DNA of 40,287 nt from Lactobacillus sp. UCMA15818 (GCF_030400225.1 NZ_VJYB01000014.1:1-40287); one strand, 5' to 3'; counted from the stretch's first letter, positions 7,351-15,703 are shown. The notes: generated by a model not told the origin, from the sequence alone. A program made the numbers and translations.

Positions 7351-8079
7351 TTAAATAAATCCACCATTTACTCGTATGGTCTGACCACTAATCCACTTTG
7401 CACTCGGTGAAACGAGCAACGCGACTGCTTCTGCAATATCGGTTGGTTTTCCTAGACGATTGAAGGCATTTAATGAAGCCAATTGGTCAATCTGTTCTTG
7501 TGATTTACCATTTAAAAACAGATCCGTTCCGGTCGGGCCAGGAGCAATCGCATTAATATTAATTTTACGCTGTCCGAATTCTTTAGCAAGCTGACGTGTA
7601 AATTGTTCAACTGCACCCTTAGTTCCCGCATAAACACTATAGGTAGGGAACATCTGTCCATTTACTGATGTTGAAAGGTTAACAATTGTCCCATTATCAG
7701 CTAACTTTTTAAATGCATTTTGCAACATAAAGTATGTTCCTTTTACATTGACTTGGAACTGGCTGTCAAAGACTTCTTCTGTTACCTCACTGATTGGTTG
7801 GGTAATCATCAATCCAGCATTATTAACTAATACATCTACATGACCAAACTTAGCGATTGCTTGCTCAAAAAGCTCCGTGGTATCTGAAACTTTGCTAATA
7901 TTAGCTTGAACAGCTAAAGCTTTTTGACCTAAGTGTTCAATTTCTTGTACCACCTGATCTGCTGCCTTACTATTAGAATTATAATTAACTACTAAATCAT
8001 AGCCTACTGTGGCTAACTTCAAAGCGATTTCACGACCTATTCCTCGTGAAGCGCCTGTTACGATTGCTACTTTTGTCAT
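7351..8079 (-). CDS. FabG-like short-chain dehydrogenase/reductase
   Basis: A 242-residue classical SDR of the size of 3-oxoacyl-ACP reductase and glucose dehydrogenase. Motifs: VTGASRGIG at the N-terminus, VNNAGLM in the fourth strand, Ser in NLSTSVNG, catalytic YAGTK, and the C-terminal SGQTIRVNGGF typical of the family. It probably reduces a small ketone with NADPH. Fatty-acid synthesis is unlikely because no other fab gene is near and the gene is in a TetR-controlled operon. It is the first gene of that operon, starting at ATG 8079 with AAGGAG 6 bases upstream, and faces the divergent pair at 8196. Confidence 0.88.
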   Translation of the reverse strand: MTKVAIVTGASRGIGREIALKLATVGYDLVVNYNSNSKAADQVVQEIEHLGQKALAVQANISKVSDTTELFEQAIAKFGHVDVLVNNAGLMITQPISEVTEEVFDSQFQVNVKGTYFMLQNAFKKLADNGTIVNLSTSVNGQMFPTYSVYAGTKGAVEQFTRQLAKEFGQRKININAIAPGPTGTDLFLNGKSQEQIDQLASLNAFNRLGKPTDIAEAVALLVSPSAKWISGQTIRVNGGFI

Positions 8080-8109
8080 ATTTTTCTCCTTTGTTACTTT
8101 TGTTTTTAT

Positions 8110-8160
8110 TTTGTAACTTTGTACAATTAGTAGTATAATACATTGTGTTACAAAGTCAAC
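8110..8160. promoter_or_regulatory. Overlapping divergent promoters with TetR-type operator
   Basis: Plus strand: TTGTAA (8111-8116), 17 bases, TATAAT (8134-8139) drives the gene at 8196. Minus strand: TTGACT (8160-8155), 16 bases, then a TATACT-like -10 drives the SDR operon. TTTGTAAC (8110-8117) and its inverse GTTACAAA (8147-8154) sit on the -35 regions of both promoters. A repressor bound there would shut both directions, and the TetR protein of the operon is the obvious candidate. Confidence 0.7.
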
Positions 8161-8195
8161 AAAAAAGTAACTAAAAATTCAAGGAGGCTTTTATT

Positions 8196-8813
8196 ATGAA
8201 TATCGGATTTATCGGCAGTGGTCACGTAGGTCAAGCATTAGCTAGCCTATTTGCACAGGCAGGACACTCGATTGTCTTGTCTAATCGCCATGGTGTTACC
8301 AATTTGCAAGACGTAATTGCGAGATTAGGAAATTCCAATATTAAGGCTGGTACTATTGAAGATGCAGCAGCGCAAGAAATTGTTGTTCTAGCATTCCCCT
8401 TTAATACACTTTCGCAGGTGCAGCCTGAGTTATTAGAAGGAAAATTAGTGATTGATGCAACTAATTATTTCCCAAAACGTGATGGTGATTTACCAAAGTT
8501 CATTGATCACAAGATTGCCACTTCACAATATGTTGCTAACTACTTTACAGGTAGTCGTGTGGTCAAGGCTTTCAATTCATTTGGTGTCGTTGATCTCCCT
8601 CAATTATCAGCTCTACCAGCAGCTAAAAAAATTGCCTTGCCAATTGCTGGTGCAGCGAACGACAAGACTATCGTCAAGAATTTAATTATCGCTATCGGCT
8701 TTGTTCCTTATGATGCTGGTGAACTGAAAGACAGTTTCAAAATCCAGGCTGATTCAAATATCTTTGGTTTTGAGGGAACTCGCCCAGAACTAATCGCTAA
8801 ATTAAAAGGATAG
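8196..8813 (+). CDS. NADP-binding oxidoreductase, F420-dependent-reductase-like (NPD family)
   Basis: A 205-residue protein with an N-terminal Rossmann fold (MNIGFIGSGHVGQALA, then SNRHG as the NADP phosphate-binding loop) and the pattern IVVLAFPFN...DATNYF typical of the small F420_oxidored family. Lactobacilli do not make F420, so these proteins most likely act as plain NADP-dependent reductases or dinucleotide-binding proteins. The C-terminus (SNIFGFEGTRPELIAKLKG) is complete. It is the first gene of a plus-strand pair, 9 bases before the hydrolase, driven by the divergent promoter shared with the SDR operon, which suggests common TetR control. Confidence 0.8.
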   Translation: MNIGFIGSGHVGQALASLFAQAGHSIVLSNRHGVTNLQDVIARLGNSNIKAGTIEDAAAQEIVVLAFPFNTLSQVQPELLEGKLVIDATNYFPKRDGDLPKFIDHKIATSQYVANYFTGSRVVKAFNSFGVVDLPQLSALPAAKKIALPIAGAANDKTIVKNLIIAIGFVPYDAGELKDSFKIQADSNIFGFEGTRPELIAKLKG

Positions 8814-8822
8814 AGGCTTAAA

Positions 8823-9386
8823 ATGGCTAAAGAAAGTATCTATTTAATTCATGGTTATGCGGCTAATCCTGAAAAGCATTGGTTTCCTTGGTTAGGAGAA
8901 AAAGTTAAGTCTGAATTGGATTTATCCATTACAAGTTTAACAATGCCTGACTCCTTAAACCCTAAAAAAAGTGAATGGGACAAGACTTGTGAGCGCAACA
9001 TTACTTCCACAGAATCGCTAACTCTAATTGGGCATAGTCTTGGTTGTATTACCGCCTTGCGTTTTTTAGACCAACACGACATCAATAATGTTAATTTACT
9101 ATTGGTTTCCGGCTTTGATGAACCAGTCTATCCATTACCACAATTAGACGAATTTACGCAACAACCGCTAAATTACCAAAAATTACGCGCTAAAATAAAT
9201 CAGGCTACCGTGATTTCGGCACAAGACGACGATATCGTTCCTTATCCATATGCCGAAACTCTAGCAAGACATTTGCAAAGTAAATTTGTTTTATTGCCTC
9301 ATGGTAAGCACTTCATTGATCGTGATCATATTACTCAGCTCCCTGTTGCCTATCAGGAACTGAAAAATTTGTTGGTATCTCGCTAG
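8823..9386 (+). CDS. RBBP9/YdeN-like serine hydrolase
   Basis: A 187-residue small alpha/beta hydrolase. It opens with SIYLIHGYAANPEKHWFPWL, the RBBP9/YdeN hallmark, and has nucleophile Ser72 in LIGHSLGC, acid Asp in SAQDDDIVPY and His in LPHGKHF. Relatives are serine hydrolases of unclear substrate. It follows the NADP-binding gene by 9 bases and is followed by a terminator at 9429, so the pair is a bicistronic unit. Confidence 0.85.
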   Translation: MAKESIYLIHGYAANPEKHWFPWLGEKVKSELDLSITSLTMPDSLNPKKSEWDKTCERNITSTESLTLIGHSLGCITALRFLDQHDINNVNLLLVSGFDEPVYPLPQLDEFTQQPLNYQKLRAKINQATVISAQDDDIVPYPYAETLARHLQSKFVLLPHGKHFIDRDHITQLPVAYQELKNLLVSR

Positions 9387-9428
9387 GATTAAAGTCATAG
9401 AAATAAGTTTAATCAATATAACCAAATC

Positions 9429-9476
9429 AAAAATGGATTGATATTTTCTGTATTCAGAAAGTAACAATCCATTTTT
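9429..9476 (+). terminator. Terminator after the hydrolase gene
   Basis: AAAAATGGATTG (9429-9440) pairs with CAATCCATTTTT (9465-9476), with an inner TTTCTG/CAGAAA stem; a T-run follows. It ends the 8196-9386 operon. Confidence 0.85.
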
Positions 9477-9480
9477 TTAT

Positions 9481-9610
9481 ACTCTTAAAAATTCTAGGCC
9501 AAATAGCAAGCTCACATTAGGTATTAAAATTACCAAGTTTAAAGATGCTTATGCCATTGGGGAACCGCTAGGACCAATATTTGCCCTAATCTTTATGATT
9601 CTTATTCATG
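9481..9610 (+). other. Possible decayed membrane-protein tail
   Basis: A frame without start codon is open from 9481 to a TAA at 9628 and contains GEPLGPIFALIFMILIHAI, which reads like a membrane segment. It may be the remnant of a transporter, but the family is not recognised and the last 20 bases belong to the decayed ATPase copy that follows. It could also be chance. Confidence 0.25.
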
Positions 9611-9827
9611 CAATAAATCATCTTACATAACTTACCCCAATGTGACACTTAGAGCCTCTCGTAGAACAATTTTTTTTATCTCAACATGCCAAATGTAATT
9701 AGCAGTTATTGCGTATATTATTTTAAATATTGTTGCTTTTCCAGCAAACTTTAGTCCAAAAAATAACCAGGATTCTTCCTTCTTTAATTGTGTTGAAATT
9801 TTTTTCAATACTAAGAAATTACCATAA
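9611..9827 (-). pseudogene. Decayed copy of the NodI-like ATPase gene (Walker A region)
   Basis: The plus-strand sequence here aligns with 1430-1655 inside the NodI-like ATPase: both share CCCCAATRTG near the start, GCCTCTCGT, TTTTATCTCAACATG, GCAGTTRTTGC and GYTTTTCCAGCA, in the same order and orientation, with a gap of about 20 bases. The frame is destroyed, so this is a remnant. Intact flanks of the gene are missing on both sides. Confidence 0.75.
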
Positions 9828-9848
9828 TAGGCTCTCTAAGACACCTTA

Positions 9849-10694
9849 TTATTTTTTTATCTTATTCATATTTATAAAATCAGTTTGTTCAATTGGAATT
9901 TCCTTCACAATTTTCGGATTCCAAAGCAAAAGCTGATTCTCAATACCAACTTCACACGCTGCAGAAAGTGTAATAATATTATATCCAACTGCATCACTGA
10001 CATAATGTATCTTATGGTTACGACAATCAATATGATAGGCCGTCGATTCTGCAACACCATTTAATATGCTTTCCGTCGCATAGGTAGTTGCGAAGTGAAT
10101 ATGGCCTGCAAAGATTCCTTTGACATTTCCATTTCTGCACACTTCCAACAGTTCGTTACCATTTTGTAAAACACTAAAGCGCATGTAATGTAATGATGCA
10201 CCTGCTATCGGATGATGCATAAAGATCAACGCAGGTCTTTCCTGATTTTCGAGCAAGCTTTCTTTTAGCCACTTCAGTTGCTTCTCATCGAGATATCCTT
10301 GTTCGATATTTCCAAATGTAGTATCTAGAAAATAACTATCCACACCGGAAAAGGTTTTCTTATAATAATATTTATCTTGTGGTTCTTTCTGTAAAAAGCC
10401 TTCATAAAAAGCCTCGGTTCTATCATGGTTACCTAATAAAACTTGGATTGGGATTCCAAGTTGACGTTCTTTTTCTTCTAGGATTTTCTTCAGTTGGATA
10501 TAATCGCTAGCAACTCCTTCATGAATGAGATCGCCTGTCAAAACAACAAATTCCGGTTTAACAGCTATCTTTTTTATATCATCAAATACCATATCTAATT
10601 TAACATGTGGATTTAACTGCTGATTGAAAGACGGCTGCTTACCCGCAGGATTCAAGTGTATATCCGAAATTTGTACAATTTTTATATCATTCAT
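9849..10694 (-). CDS. Calcineurin-like metallophosphoesterase (class III phosphodiesterase type)
   Basis: A 281-residue two-metal phosphoesterase. All five motif blocks are present: QISDIH (Asp11, His13), TGDLIHEG (Asp55), GNHD (89-91), FMHHP (160-162) and FAGHIH (His198, His200). This order is that of the CpdA/GpdQ group, which hydrolyses cyclic nucleotides or glycerophosphodiesters. The ATG at 10694 has AAGGAAG 6 bases upstream; an ATG at 10712 that overlaps the previous stop (ATGA) is an alternative giving 6 more residues. It is the last gene of an ABC importer operon, so its natural substrate may be a phosphodiester that the transporter brings in (inference). Confidence 0.85.
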   Translation of the reverse strand: MNDIKIVQISDIHLNPAGKQPSFNQQLNPHVKLDMVFDDIKKIAVKPEFVVLTGDLIHEGVASDYIQLKKILEEKERQLGIPIQVLLGNHDRTEAFYEGFLQKEPQDKYYYKKTFSGVDSYFLDTTFGNIEQGYLDEKQLKWLKESLLENQERPALIFMHHPIAGASLHYMRFSVLQNGNELLEVCRNGNVKGIFAGHIHFATTYATESILNGVAESTAYHIDCRNHKIHYVSDAVGYNIITLSAACEVGIENQLLLWNPKIVKEIPIEQTDFINMNKIKK

Positions 10695-10708
10695 TTTAAA
10701 CTTCCTTT

Positions 10709-11797
10709 TCATTTTTCAAGATTATTTTTATTCTCATAGTCAAACAATAAAACTTTCTCTGCAGCAAACGAAAAATAAACATTGTCACCACTAGTAAAAT
10801 CATTATTGGTGATAATTGCTTTGATAGACTGACCGTCTTTTATACTCAGTGTCAATTGCTGGTAACGCCCATAAGCAACAATAGTTTCAATCTGCGCAGG
10901 TAAATCCAATAAATCTGTCCGTTTTCTCTTCACAACTACATGTTCTGGTCTAATCCCTAAACAAAGCTGATTACTTGCTAAATTCAAGCTTTCCAACCGT
11001 TCAGTATTGGAAAACACAATCTTTTCATTGAAAAGAAGCTCTCCATGATTACAGGTAACTTCTAATGTATTAATTTTTGGAGTACCAATAAATTGTGCGA
11101 CGAAAAGATTTGTTGGATGATTATAAATATTATCTGGGGTATCTATCATCTGAATAATCCCGTCATTGATAATTGCAATTCGATCTCCCAGAGCCATGGC
11201 CTCTAACTGATCATGGGTCACATAAACAATTGTCTGATGGTTTTTTTCATGCAGCGACTGAATTTCATCACGTGCCTTTTCACGTAACTGTACATCAATA
11301 TTCGAAAGAGGTTCATCCAAAAGAAATATCTTACTTTGCTTAACCATTCCTCTTCCAAGTGCTACTCGCTGTTTCTGCCCTCCAGAAAGTTGTCCAGGTA
11401 GACGATCACGATATGCGGTTAAATTAAGTGTTTCAAGAATTGCTTCCAGCCGTTTTTGTCGTTCTTCTTTTTTAACTTTGTGCACTTTTAATGAGTATTC
11501 CAAATTTTGATAGACCGTCATATTGGGATACAATGCATAGTCTTGAAAAACCATCGCAATGTTGCGCTCAAAGCTTGAGATTTTTTCTGAATTTCGACCA
11601 TCTATTAGAATTTCCCCAGTACTTGGAGCTTCTAACCCTGCAATCATCCGCAAAGTAGTCGACTTACCACAACCTGATGGACCTAGCATTACTAGAAACT
11701 CCCCCTCTTTAACTTGTAAATTCATTTTACGTATTATATTAGTTTTTTTATAATTTTTCGTAACATCATTTAATTCTAAAATTACTTTATTACTCAT
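10709..11797 (-). CDS. MalK/UgpC-type ABC transporter ATP-binding protein
   Basis: A 362-residue ATPase of the CUT1 carbohydrate importer type. Walker A GPSGCGKST, Q-loop MVFQDYALYP, signature LSGGQKQRVALGRG, Walker B IFLLDEPLSNID and switch His in YVTHDQLEAMALGDRI are all present. The last ~120 residues form the OB-fold (TOBE) regulatory domain ending FSFAAEKVLLFD. It energises the two permeases downstream in numbering (11809-13510). Its stop overlaps the alternative start of the phosphoesterase. A second, distinct ATPase of the same type is at 31061. Confidence 0.92.
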   Translation of the reverse strand: MSNKVILELNDVTKNYKKTNIIRKMNLQVKEGEFLVMLGPSGCGKSTTLRMIAGLEAPSTGEILIDGRNSEKISSFERNIAMVFQDYALYPNMTVYQNLEYSLKVHKVKKEERQKRLEAILETLNLTAYRDRLPGQLSGGQKQRVALGRGMVKQSKIFLLDEPLSNIDVQLREKARDEIQSLHEKNHQTIVYVTHDQLEAMALGDRIAIINDGIIQMIDTPDNIYNHPTNLFVAQFIGTPKINTLEVTCNHGELLFNEKIVFSNTERLESLNLASNQLCLGIRPEHVVVKRKRTDLLDLPAQIETIVAYGRYQQLTLSIKDGQSIKAIITNNDFTSGDNVYFSFAAEKVLLFDYENKNNLEK

Positions 11798-11808
11798 AAT
11801 TAACCACC

Positions 11809-12627
11809 TTATTTTAATCCTGAACTGCTAATACTATTTAAAATATAGCGTTGAAAAATCAAATAAATCAGCAATGGCACAATAATCATAATAGTTGATA
11901 ATGCCATAGCTAGAGGAAAATTGGTTCCCCCCTCGCTAGAAATATAGTTTTGTAATGCTAATGGCAATGTAAAACTATTCTTGTCTTTCAAAATTAATGT
12001 TGGCCAAACATACTCATTCCAAGAATTAATAAAGAAAATCGCTCCTATACTGATAATATTCGGTCGTAAAATAGGAACCACAATGTCCTTCAAAATCTTG
12101 TATGATGGAATATCATCAATTCGCACACTCTCTATCAAACTATTCGGAATTTTATCCATTGCTTTGAGAAAGAGCATAATACCTGTGGCATCACAAAGTT
12201 GCGGCAGGGCCACCCCTAGAGCTGTGTTCAATAGATTAAGCTTAGAAATCACTAAAAAGTTTGGAATCATTACTACTGTAAACGGAACAAAAATCGTGGA
12301 AATGAAAGCAAAGTAAAAAAATTTTTTGCCTTTGAATGAAAAATATTTAAATGCATATGCTGCTAATAAACCAGTAATAATTTTTCCCAATGTTACAATT
12401 GTTGCCATAAAAAATGTATTCCAAACTATTCTAAAAAGGTTGATTTGTTTATCCAAAGTCAAATAGTTGCTGAAAGTTGGATGTGTCGGAATAAGTTGCA
12501 GCATAGAATGATAAGAATCCTGCAGTGTCTTGAAAGAATTAGAAATCATGAAGAGTACTGGCAGTAGTAAAGTCAAACAGATTACTATCAATAGAAAATG
12601 CCAACCACTTTCTCTGAATTTATTCAT
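11809..12627 (-). CDS. CUT1-type ABC transporter permease (MalG/UgpE-like)
   Basis: A 272-residue inner-membrane permease with six predicted membrane helices. The ATPase-contacting EAA loop reads IESVRIDDIPSYKILKDIVVPIL; the conserved Gly after the Asp is Asp here, which is unusual. The frame opens at TTG codons at 12651, but the ATG at 12627 behind AGGGAG is the likely start. It overlaps the previous permease gene by a few bases (12620-12627). With its partners it should import a sugar, polyol or glycerol-phosphate compound. Confidence 0.88.
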   Translation of the reverse strand: MNKFRESGWHFLLIVICLTLLLPVLFMISNSFKTLQDSYHSMLQLIPTHPTFSNYLTLDKQINLFRIVWNTFFMATIVTLGKIITGLLAAYAFKYFSFKGKKFFYFAFISTIFVPFTVVMIPNFLVISKLNLLNTALGVALPQLCDATGIMLFLKAMDKIPNSLIESVRIDDIPSYKILKDIVVPILRPNIISIGAIFFINSWNEYVWPTLILKDKNSFTLPLALQNYISSEGGTNFPLAMALSTIMIIVPLLIYLIFQRYILNSISSSGLK

Positions 12628-13510
12628 ATCTGTTCGTTCTCCCTTCAACAAATTTTATCTCCAAATAAAGGAGCACCAAAAAGATAACAAATGTAACTAT
12701 GGCTAATGCCGACGCATTCCCTGTTTTGTAAAGAACAAAAGCATTCAAATAGGTGTGGTACAAAGCATTAGATGATCCGTAATATGGTCCACCTTGAGTA
12801 ATTACACTAATTGGTGTAAAGACATATTGCAATCCTTGTACAATCGTCAAAATCAGAACATAAAAAGCAATACTTTTATTCAATGGAAGAACAATATCCC
12901 AAATCATTCTCCACTTGGGGATGCTATCCATCTTAGTCGCATCAATGATATTTTGTGGTACACTTCCAAGCCCTGTCAGCAGTAAGACAAAATTATAACC
13001 AAAAACTTTCCAATTAGTTATCAAACAAATTACTACAACAGCCATTGCTCCTGAATTAGTCCAGTTGGGTAAGGTAAGTCCTAGTCCCCGCATAAAAAAA
13101 GCAACCGGTCCCGAGACGGGATTCATAATCCAAGAAAAAAGCATTGCTCCCACTACCAATGAAAATAAACTAGGAATAAAAAAAATTATTTTATAAGCAG
13201 TTTGCATTTTACTAATGAAAAATTTAACTATTATTGAAATAAAATATGGAACTAAAAAATTTAAAAAGAGTAATAACAGAATATAGAAAACTGTATTTAA
13301 AAGAATCTTGCGATTGACTGGATCCGTAAAAATACTGAAATAATTTTCTAACCCAACAAAATCTTTTGTCGGTGCAATTAAGTTCCAATTAAAAAAGCTG
13401 AGATAGAACGTATATATTATCGGGGCTATAATAAAAACCAACAGTATGAGCGCTGTTGGAAAAAGATAAGCAATTGTTAAAGTCTTATTTTTTTTATTTC
13501 TGTTGTTCAT
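12620..13510 (-). CDS. CUT1-type ABC transporter permease (MalF/UgpA-like)
   Basis: A 296-residue permease with six membrane helices, starting LTIAYLFPTALILLVFI. The EAA loop is IDATKMDSIPKWRMIWDIVLPLN, where the usually invariant Gly is replaced by Ser. The ATG at 13510 has AGGAGA 6 bases upstream and overlaps the end of the binding-protein gene by 17 bases; an upstream in-frame ATG at 13528 lacks such a site. It pairs with the permease at 11809. Confidence 0.88.
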   Translation of the reverse strand: MNNRNKKNKTLTIAYLFPTALILLVFIIAPIIYTFYLSFFNWNLIAPTKDFVGLENYFSIFTDPVNRKILLNTVFYILLLLFLNFLVPYFISIIVKFFISKMQTAYKIIFFIPSLFSLVVGAMLFSWIMNPVSGPVAFFMRGLGLTLPNWTNSGAMAVVVICLITNWKVFGYNFVLLLTGLGSVPQNIIDATKMDSIPKWRMIWDIVLPLNKSIAFYVLILTIVQGLQYVFTPISVITQGGPYYGSSNALYHTYLNAFVLYKTGNASALAIVTFVIFLVLLYLEIKFVEGRTNRYE

Positions 13511-14780
13511 TGATCTTCTCCTGTGCATTTTTCAATGTTGCTTGCACATTGCTTCCAGATAAAATCTTGTCACGTGCATCAATCATTGTCTGTTCTGCCT
13601 GTAAACCATTCTTAGCGAATGATGTCCATGCAACTGCTGTTTTAATTTGGCTAGCAGCGGGTTTCAACATTGGATTTTTACTTAGATAATTTTTAAATGT
13701 TTGTGAACTTAACGCACTTTGAGTAGGTGGAAGATAACCGGTTCCTTTACTCCAAGTTACCAGAGAACTATTTTTATACAAATACTTTTCAAAAGTCCAA
13801 GCTGCTTTTTGTTTTTCCGTACTCTGTGCAGTAATAGCAAGCATTGATCCTCCGACTGGAACAGTTGCCTTATGTCCTTTAAAGTGAGGTGAGGTAATTG
13901 CTTCTACATCAAAATTAGCACTTTGTTTAATATGAGATGCCTGCGCAACAGTAGTATACGCAATCGCAACCTTACCATTTACAAAATCATCAACCCCTTG
14001 CGCCCAAGGAGTATGTAATGCAGTCTTATCTTTGATAACCATATCTTGGTAGAATTGATAAGCTTTTACACCTGCAGCACTGGCAAATGCTGCTTTGCCA
14101 TTCTTTTTGACTTTTGCTCCATTACTTAACTGTAAAGCTTGCTGTGCCCATGTATCAGCTGGTTCTTGGATATAAAGACCATAGTTTCCACTTGCTTCTT
14201 TAATTTTTTTAGCTGCCGCACTGACACCTTCCCAAGTTGAAAGACTGCTAGCTTTTATACCATATTTATCAAGCATTGTTTTGTTATAATACAAGACTGG
14301 TGTACTTAACGAATAAGGCAATCCAACCAATTTTCCTTTGCTGTCCTTAGCAAAAGACAAAGTTCGGGTAGTAAAATTCTTACTAATGAAAGTCTTACTG
14401 CCATCAAACTTACTTTGCGCATCAGTTGGTGTTAAATATTTAAAATTATCAGCAAAATAATTCATATATGCCCAACCAACTTGAACAACATCCGGTACTT
14501 TACCTGATGCTTGTGCAGATTGTAAGTTCTGCATTAGTCCCTGATACATATTAGGATTATATTTTGCTGTCACCTTTATGTATTTATGTGTTTTATTAAA
14601 CTTCTTTACAAGAGCATCTACTGAGGCTCCTCCTTGAGTCTGTGCATTAACATGCCAATAGGAAATGTGAACAACCTTTTTTGAGGCTGCCTTACCACTT
14701 GAACAACCAGCAAACAAAACTGCTACCATCATTAAAACTATTATTCCAACTGTTCTCTTAAACAGAGTTAAAAACTTCAA
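13494..14780 (-). CDS. Extracellular solute-binding lipoprotein of a CUT1/Ugp-like ABC importer
   Basis: A 428-residue lipoprotein. The signal peptide ends with the lipobox LFAGC (Cys25 as acylated residue), followed by SSGKAASKK. The mature part starts VVHISYWHVNAQTQGGASVDALVKKFN, which resembles the UgpB start (FWH..., KEFN), and contains LPYSLSTPVLYYNKTMLDKYG, the conserved ligand-cleft segment of this group. The likely start is TTG at 14780 behind AGGGAGAG; no upstream ATG exists. It heads the five-gene minus-strand operon (binding protein, two permeases, ATPase, phosphoesterase). Ligand: glycerol-3-phosphate, its diesters or an oligosaccharide; undecided. Confidence 0.88.
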   Translation of the reverse strand: MKFLTLFKRTVGIIVLMMVAVLFAGCSSGKAASKKVVHISYWHVNAQTQGGASVDALVKKFNKTHKYIKVTAKYNPNMYQGLMQNLQSAQASGKVPDVVQVGWAYMNYFADNFKYLTPTDAQSKFDGSKTFISKNFTTRTLSFAKDSKGKLVGLPYSLSTPVLYYNKTMLDKYGIKASSLSTWEGVSAAAKKIKEASGNYGLYIQEPADTWAQQALQLSNGAKVKKNGKAAFASAAGVKAYQFYQDMVIKDKTALHTPWAQGVDDFVNGKVAIAYTTVAQASHIKQSANFDVEAITSPHFKGHKATVPVGGSMLAITAQSTEKQKAAWTFEKYLYKNSSLVTWSKGTGYLPPTQSALSSQTFKNYLSKNPMLKPAASQIKTAVAWTSFAKNGLQAEQTMIDARDKILSGSNVQATLKNAQEKINEQQK

Positions 14781-14933
14781 TTAAATCTCTCCCTTCATTA
14801 CTAGTTAATGATAATCCTAGTTTGTATCCATTCTGTTTGAAAAAGGTAACGCGGATGTAAAAAATAAGTAAAGTACTTGTAAGTTCTCATTTGCAATCAT
14901 CTTTATCTTTAATATTAGGTATACATTTACCAT
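14781..14933 (-). other. Upstream region of the ABC operon
   Basis: AT-rich DNA that must hold the promoter of the binding-protein operon. I could not choose one convincing -35/-10 pair and no clear cre site is visible. No gene. Confidence 0.35.
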
Positions 14934-15168
14934 AAGCCAATTCTGAGCATAAAAACTACAAAGAGATTGTGCCATCATAATTGAAGTCTGGCATAACCTC
15001 TTTGTTAATTGCTACTATCAACATACTCTATATAATTTTTGACCTAAATCCAGAATTTCGTGCTAATCTCCTATTTTTGCAGCCTTATATCATCTTTATT
15101 TCTCTTGCTAAATTAAATCTGCTAAACCTGTTTGCTCTAAAAATGTTGCGCGGTTAGCACCTGCCTTT
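14934..15168. pseudogene. Decayed duplicate of the marR/SDR convergent 3' ends
   Basis: This segment aligns over its full length with 5299-5540: the end of marR (ATTCTGAGCATAAAAACTA), the same terminator hairpin (14960-15003), the linker, and the antisense end of the SDR gene (TTGCTAAATTAAATCTGCTA, then CTCTAAAAATG and TGCGCGGTTAG). By eye about four bases in five agree. Only the two tails remain, so the genes themselves have been lost. The copy keeps the orientation of the source. Confidence 0.8.
14960..15003. terminator. Relic terminator hairpin
   Basis: AAAGAGATTGTGCCA and TGGCATAACCTCTTT form the same stem as the one at 5322, with small changes. It may still stop transcription from either side. 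Confidence 0.6.
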
Positions 15169-15606
15169 GCACAAGACTTCCACAAACATTTTCCCAAACT
15201 TAGCTATCGTGCCTGGCTTTCTCTAATGTGTTTTGTTTCATTTATTACTGCGAATTTTGGATTAGATACTATTATTGAATGGTCAACTCCCATGTTGATG
15301 TTTCTTTATCCTTTTGCAATAGTTCTTATTCTTCTATCAGTTTGTTCACCCTTATTTGATCGTGATCCAGGCGTTTACGGTCTAGCTATCGCTTTTACTG
15401 CAATTCCAGCTTCATTGGATATGGTTGGTTCCTTCCCAGCAGTTATTAGTCAAAGTTCTGTCGGGAAGACCTTAATAACAATTCAGTCCCAAGTTTTGCC
15501 ATTTGCTTCAATTGCTATGGATTGGATAATACCAGCCTTAGTTGGTACTGCTCTTGACTTAGGCTATCATTTTCTACGCCTGTATTCCATCAAAAACAAG
15601 CTTTAA
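15168..15606 (+). pseudogene. brnQ: BrnQ branched-chain amino acid carrier, C-terminal remnant
   Basis: An open frame of about 145 residues lacking a proper start encodes the C-terminal third of a LIVCS-family carrier. AQDFHKHFPKLSYRAWL, then FVSFITANFGLDTIIEWS and PMLMFLYPFAIVLILLS are typical of BrnQ near its tenth to twelfth helices. The internal ATG at 15226 has no ribosome binding site. Full-length BrnQ has about 440 residues, so two thirds are gone. The junction with the decayed SDR tail at about 15168 marks a deletion or recombination point. Confidence 0.75.
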
Positions 15607-15641
15607 TTACTGATTCCACAAAAAATAATAACGAATAATAA

Positions 15642-15703
15642 AATAGTAGCCCCTATACTACTTTGTCTTGTTACAACGACAGTCAGTATAGGAGCTATTA
15701 TTA
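15642..15703. terminator. Bidirectional terminator between brnQ remnant and aldolase gene
   Basis: AATAGTAGCCCCTATACT pairs with AGTATAGGAGCTATTATT around a 25-base loop, with T-runs on one side and A-runs on the other. It would end the Gat-type PTS operon from the right and the brnQ transcript from the left. Confidence 0.8.
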
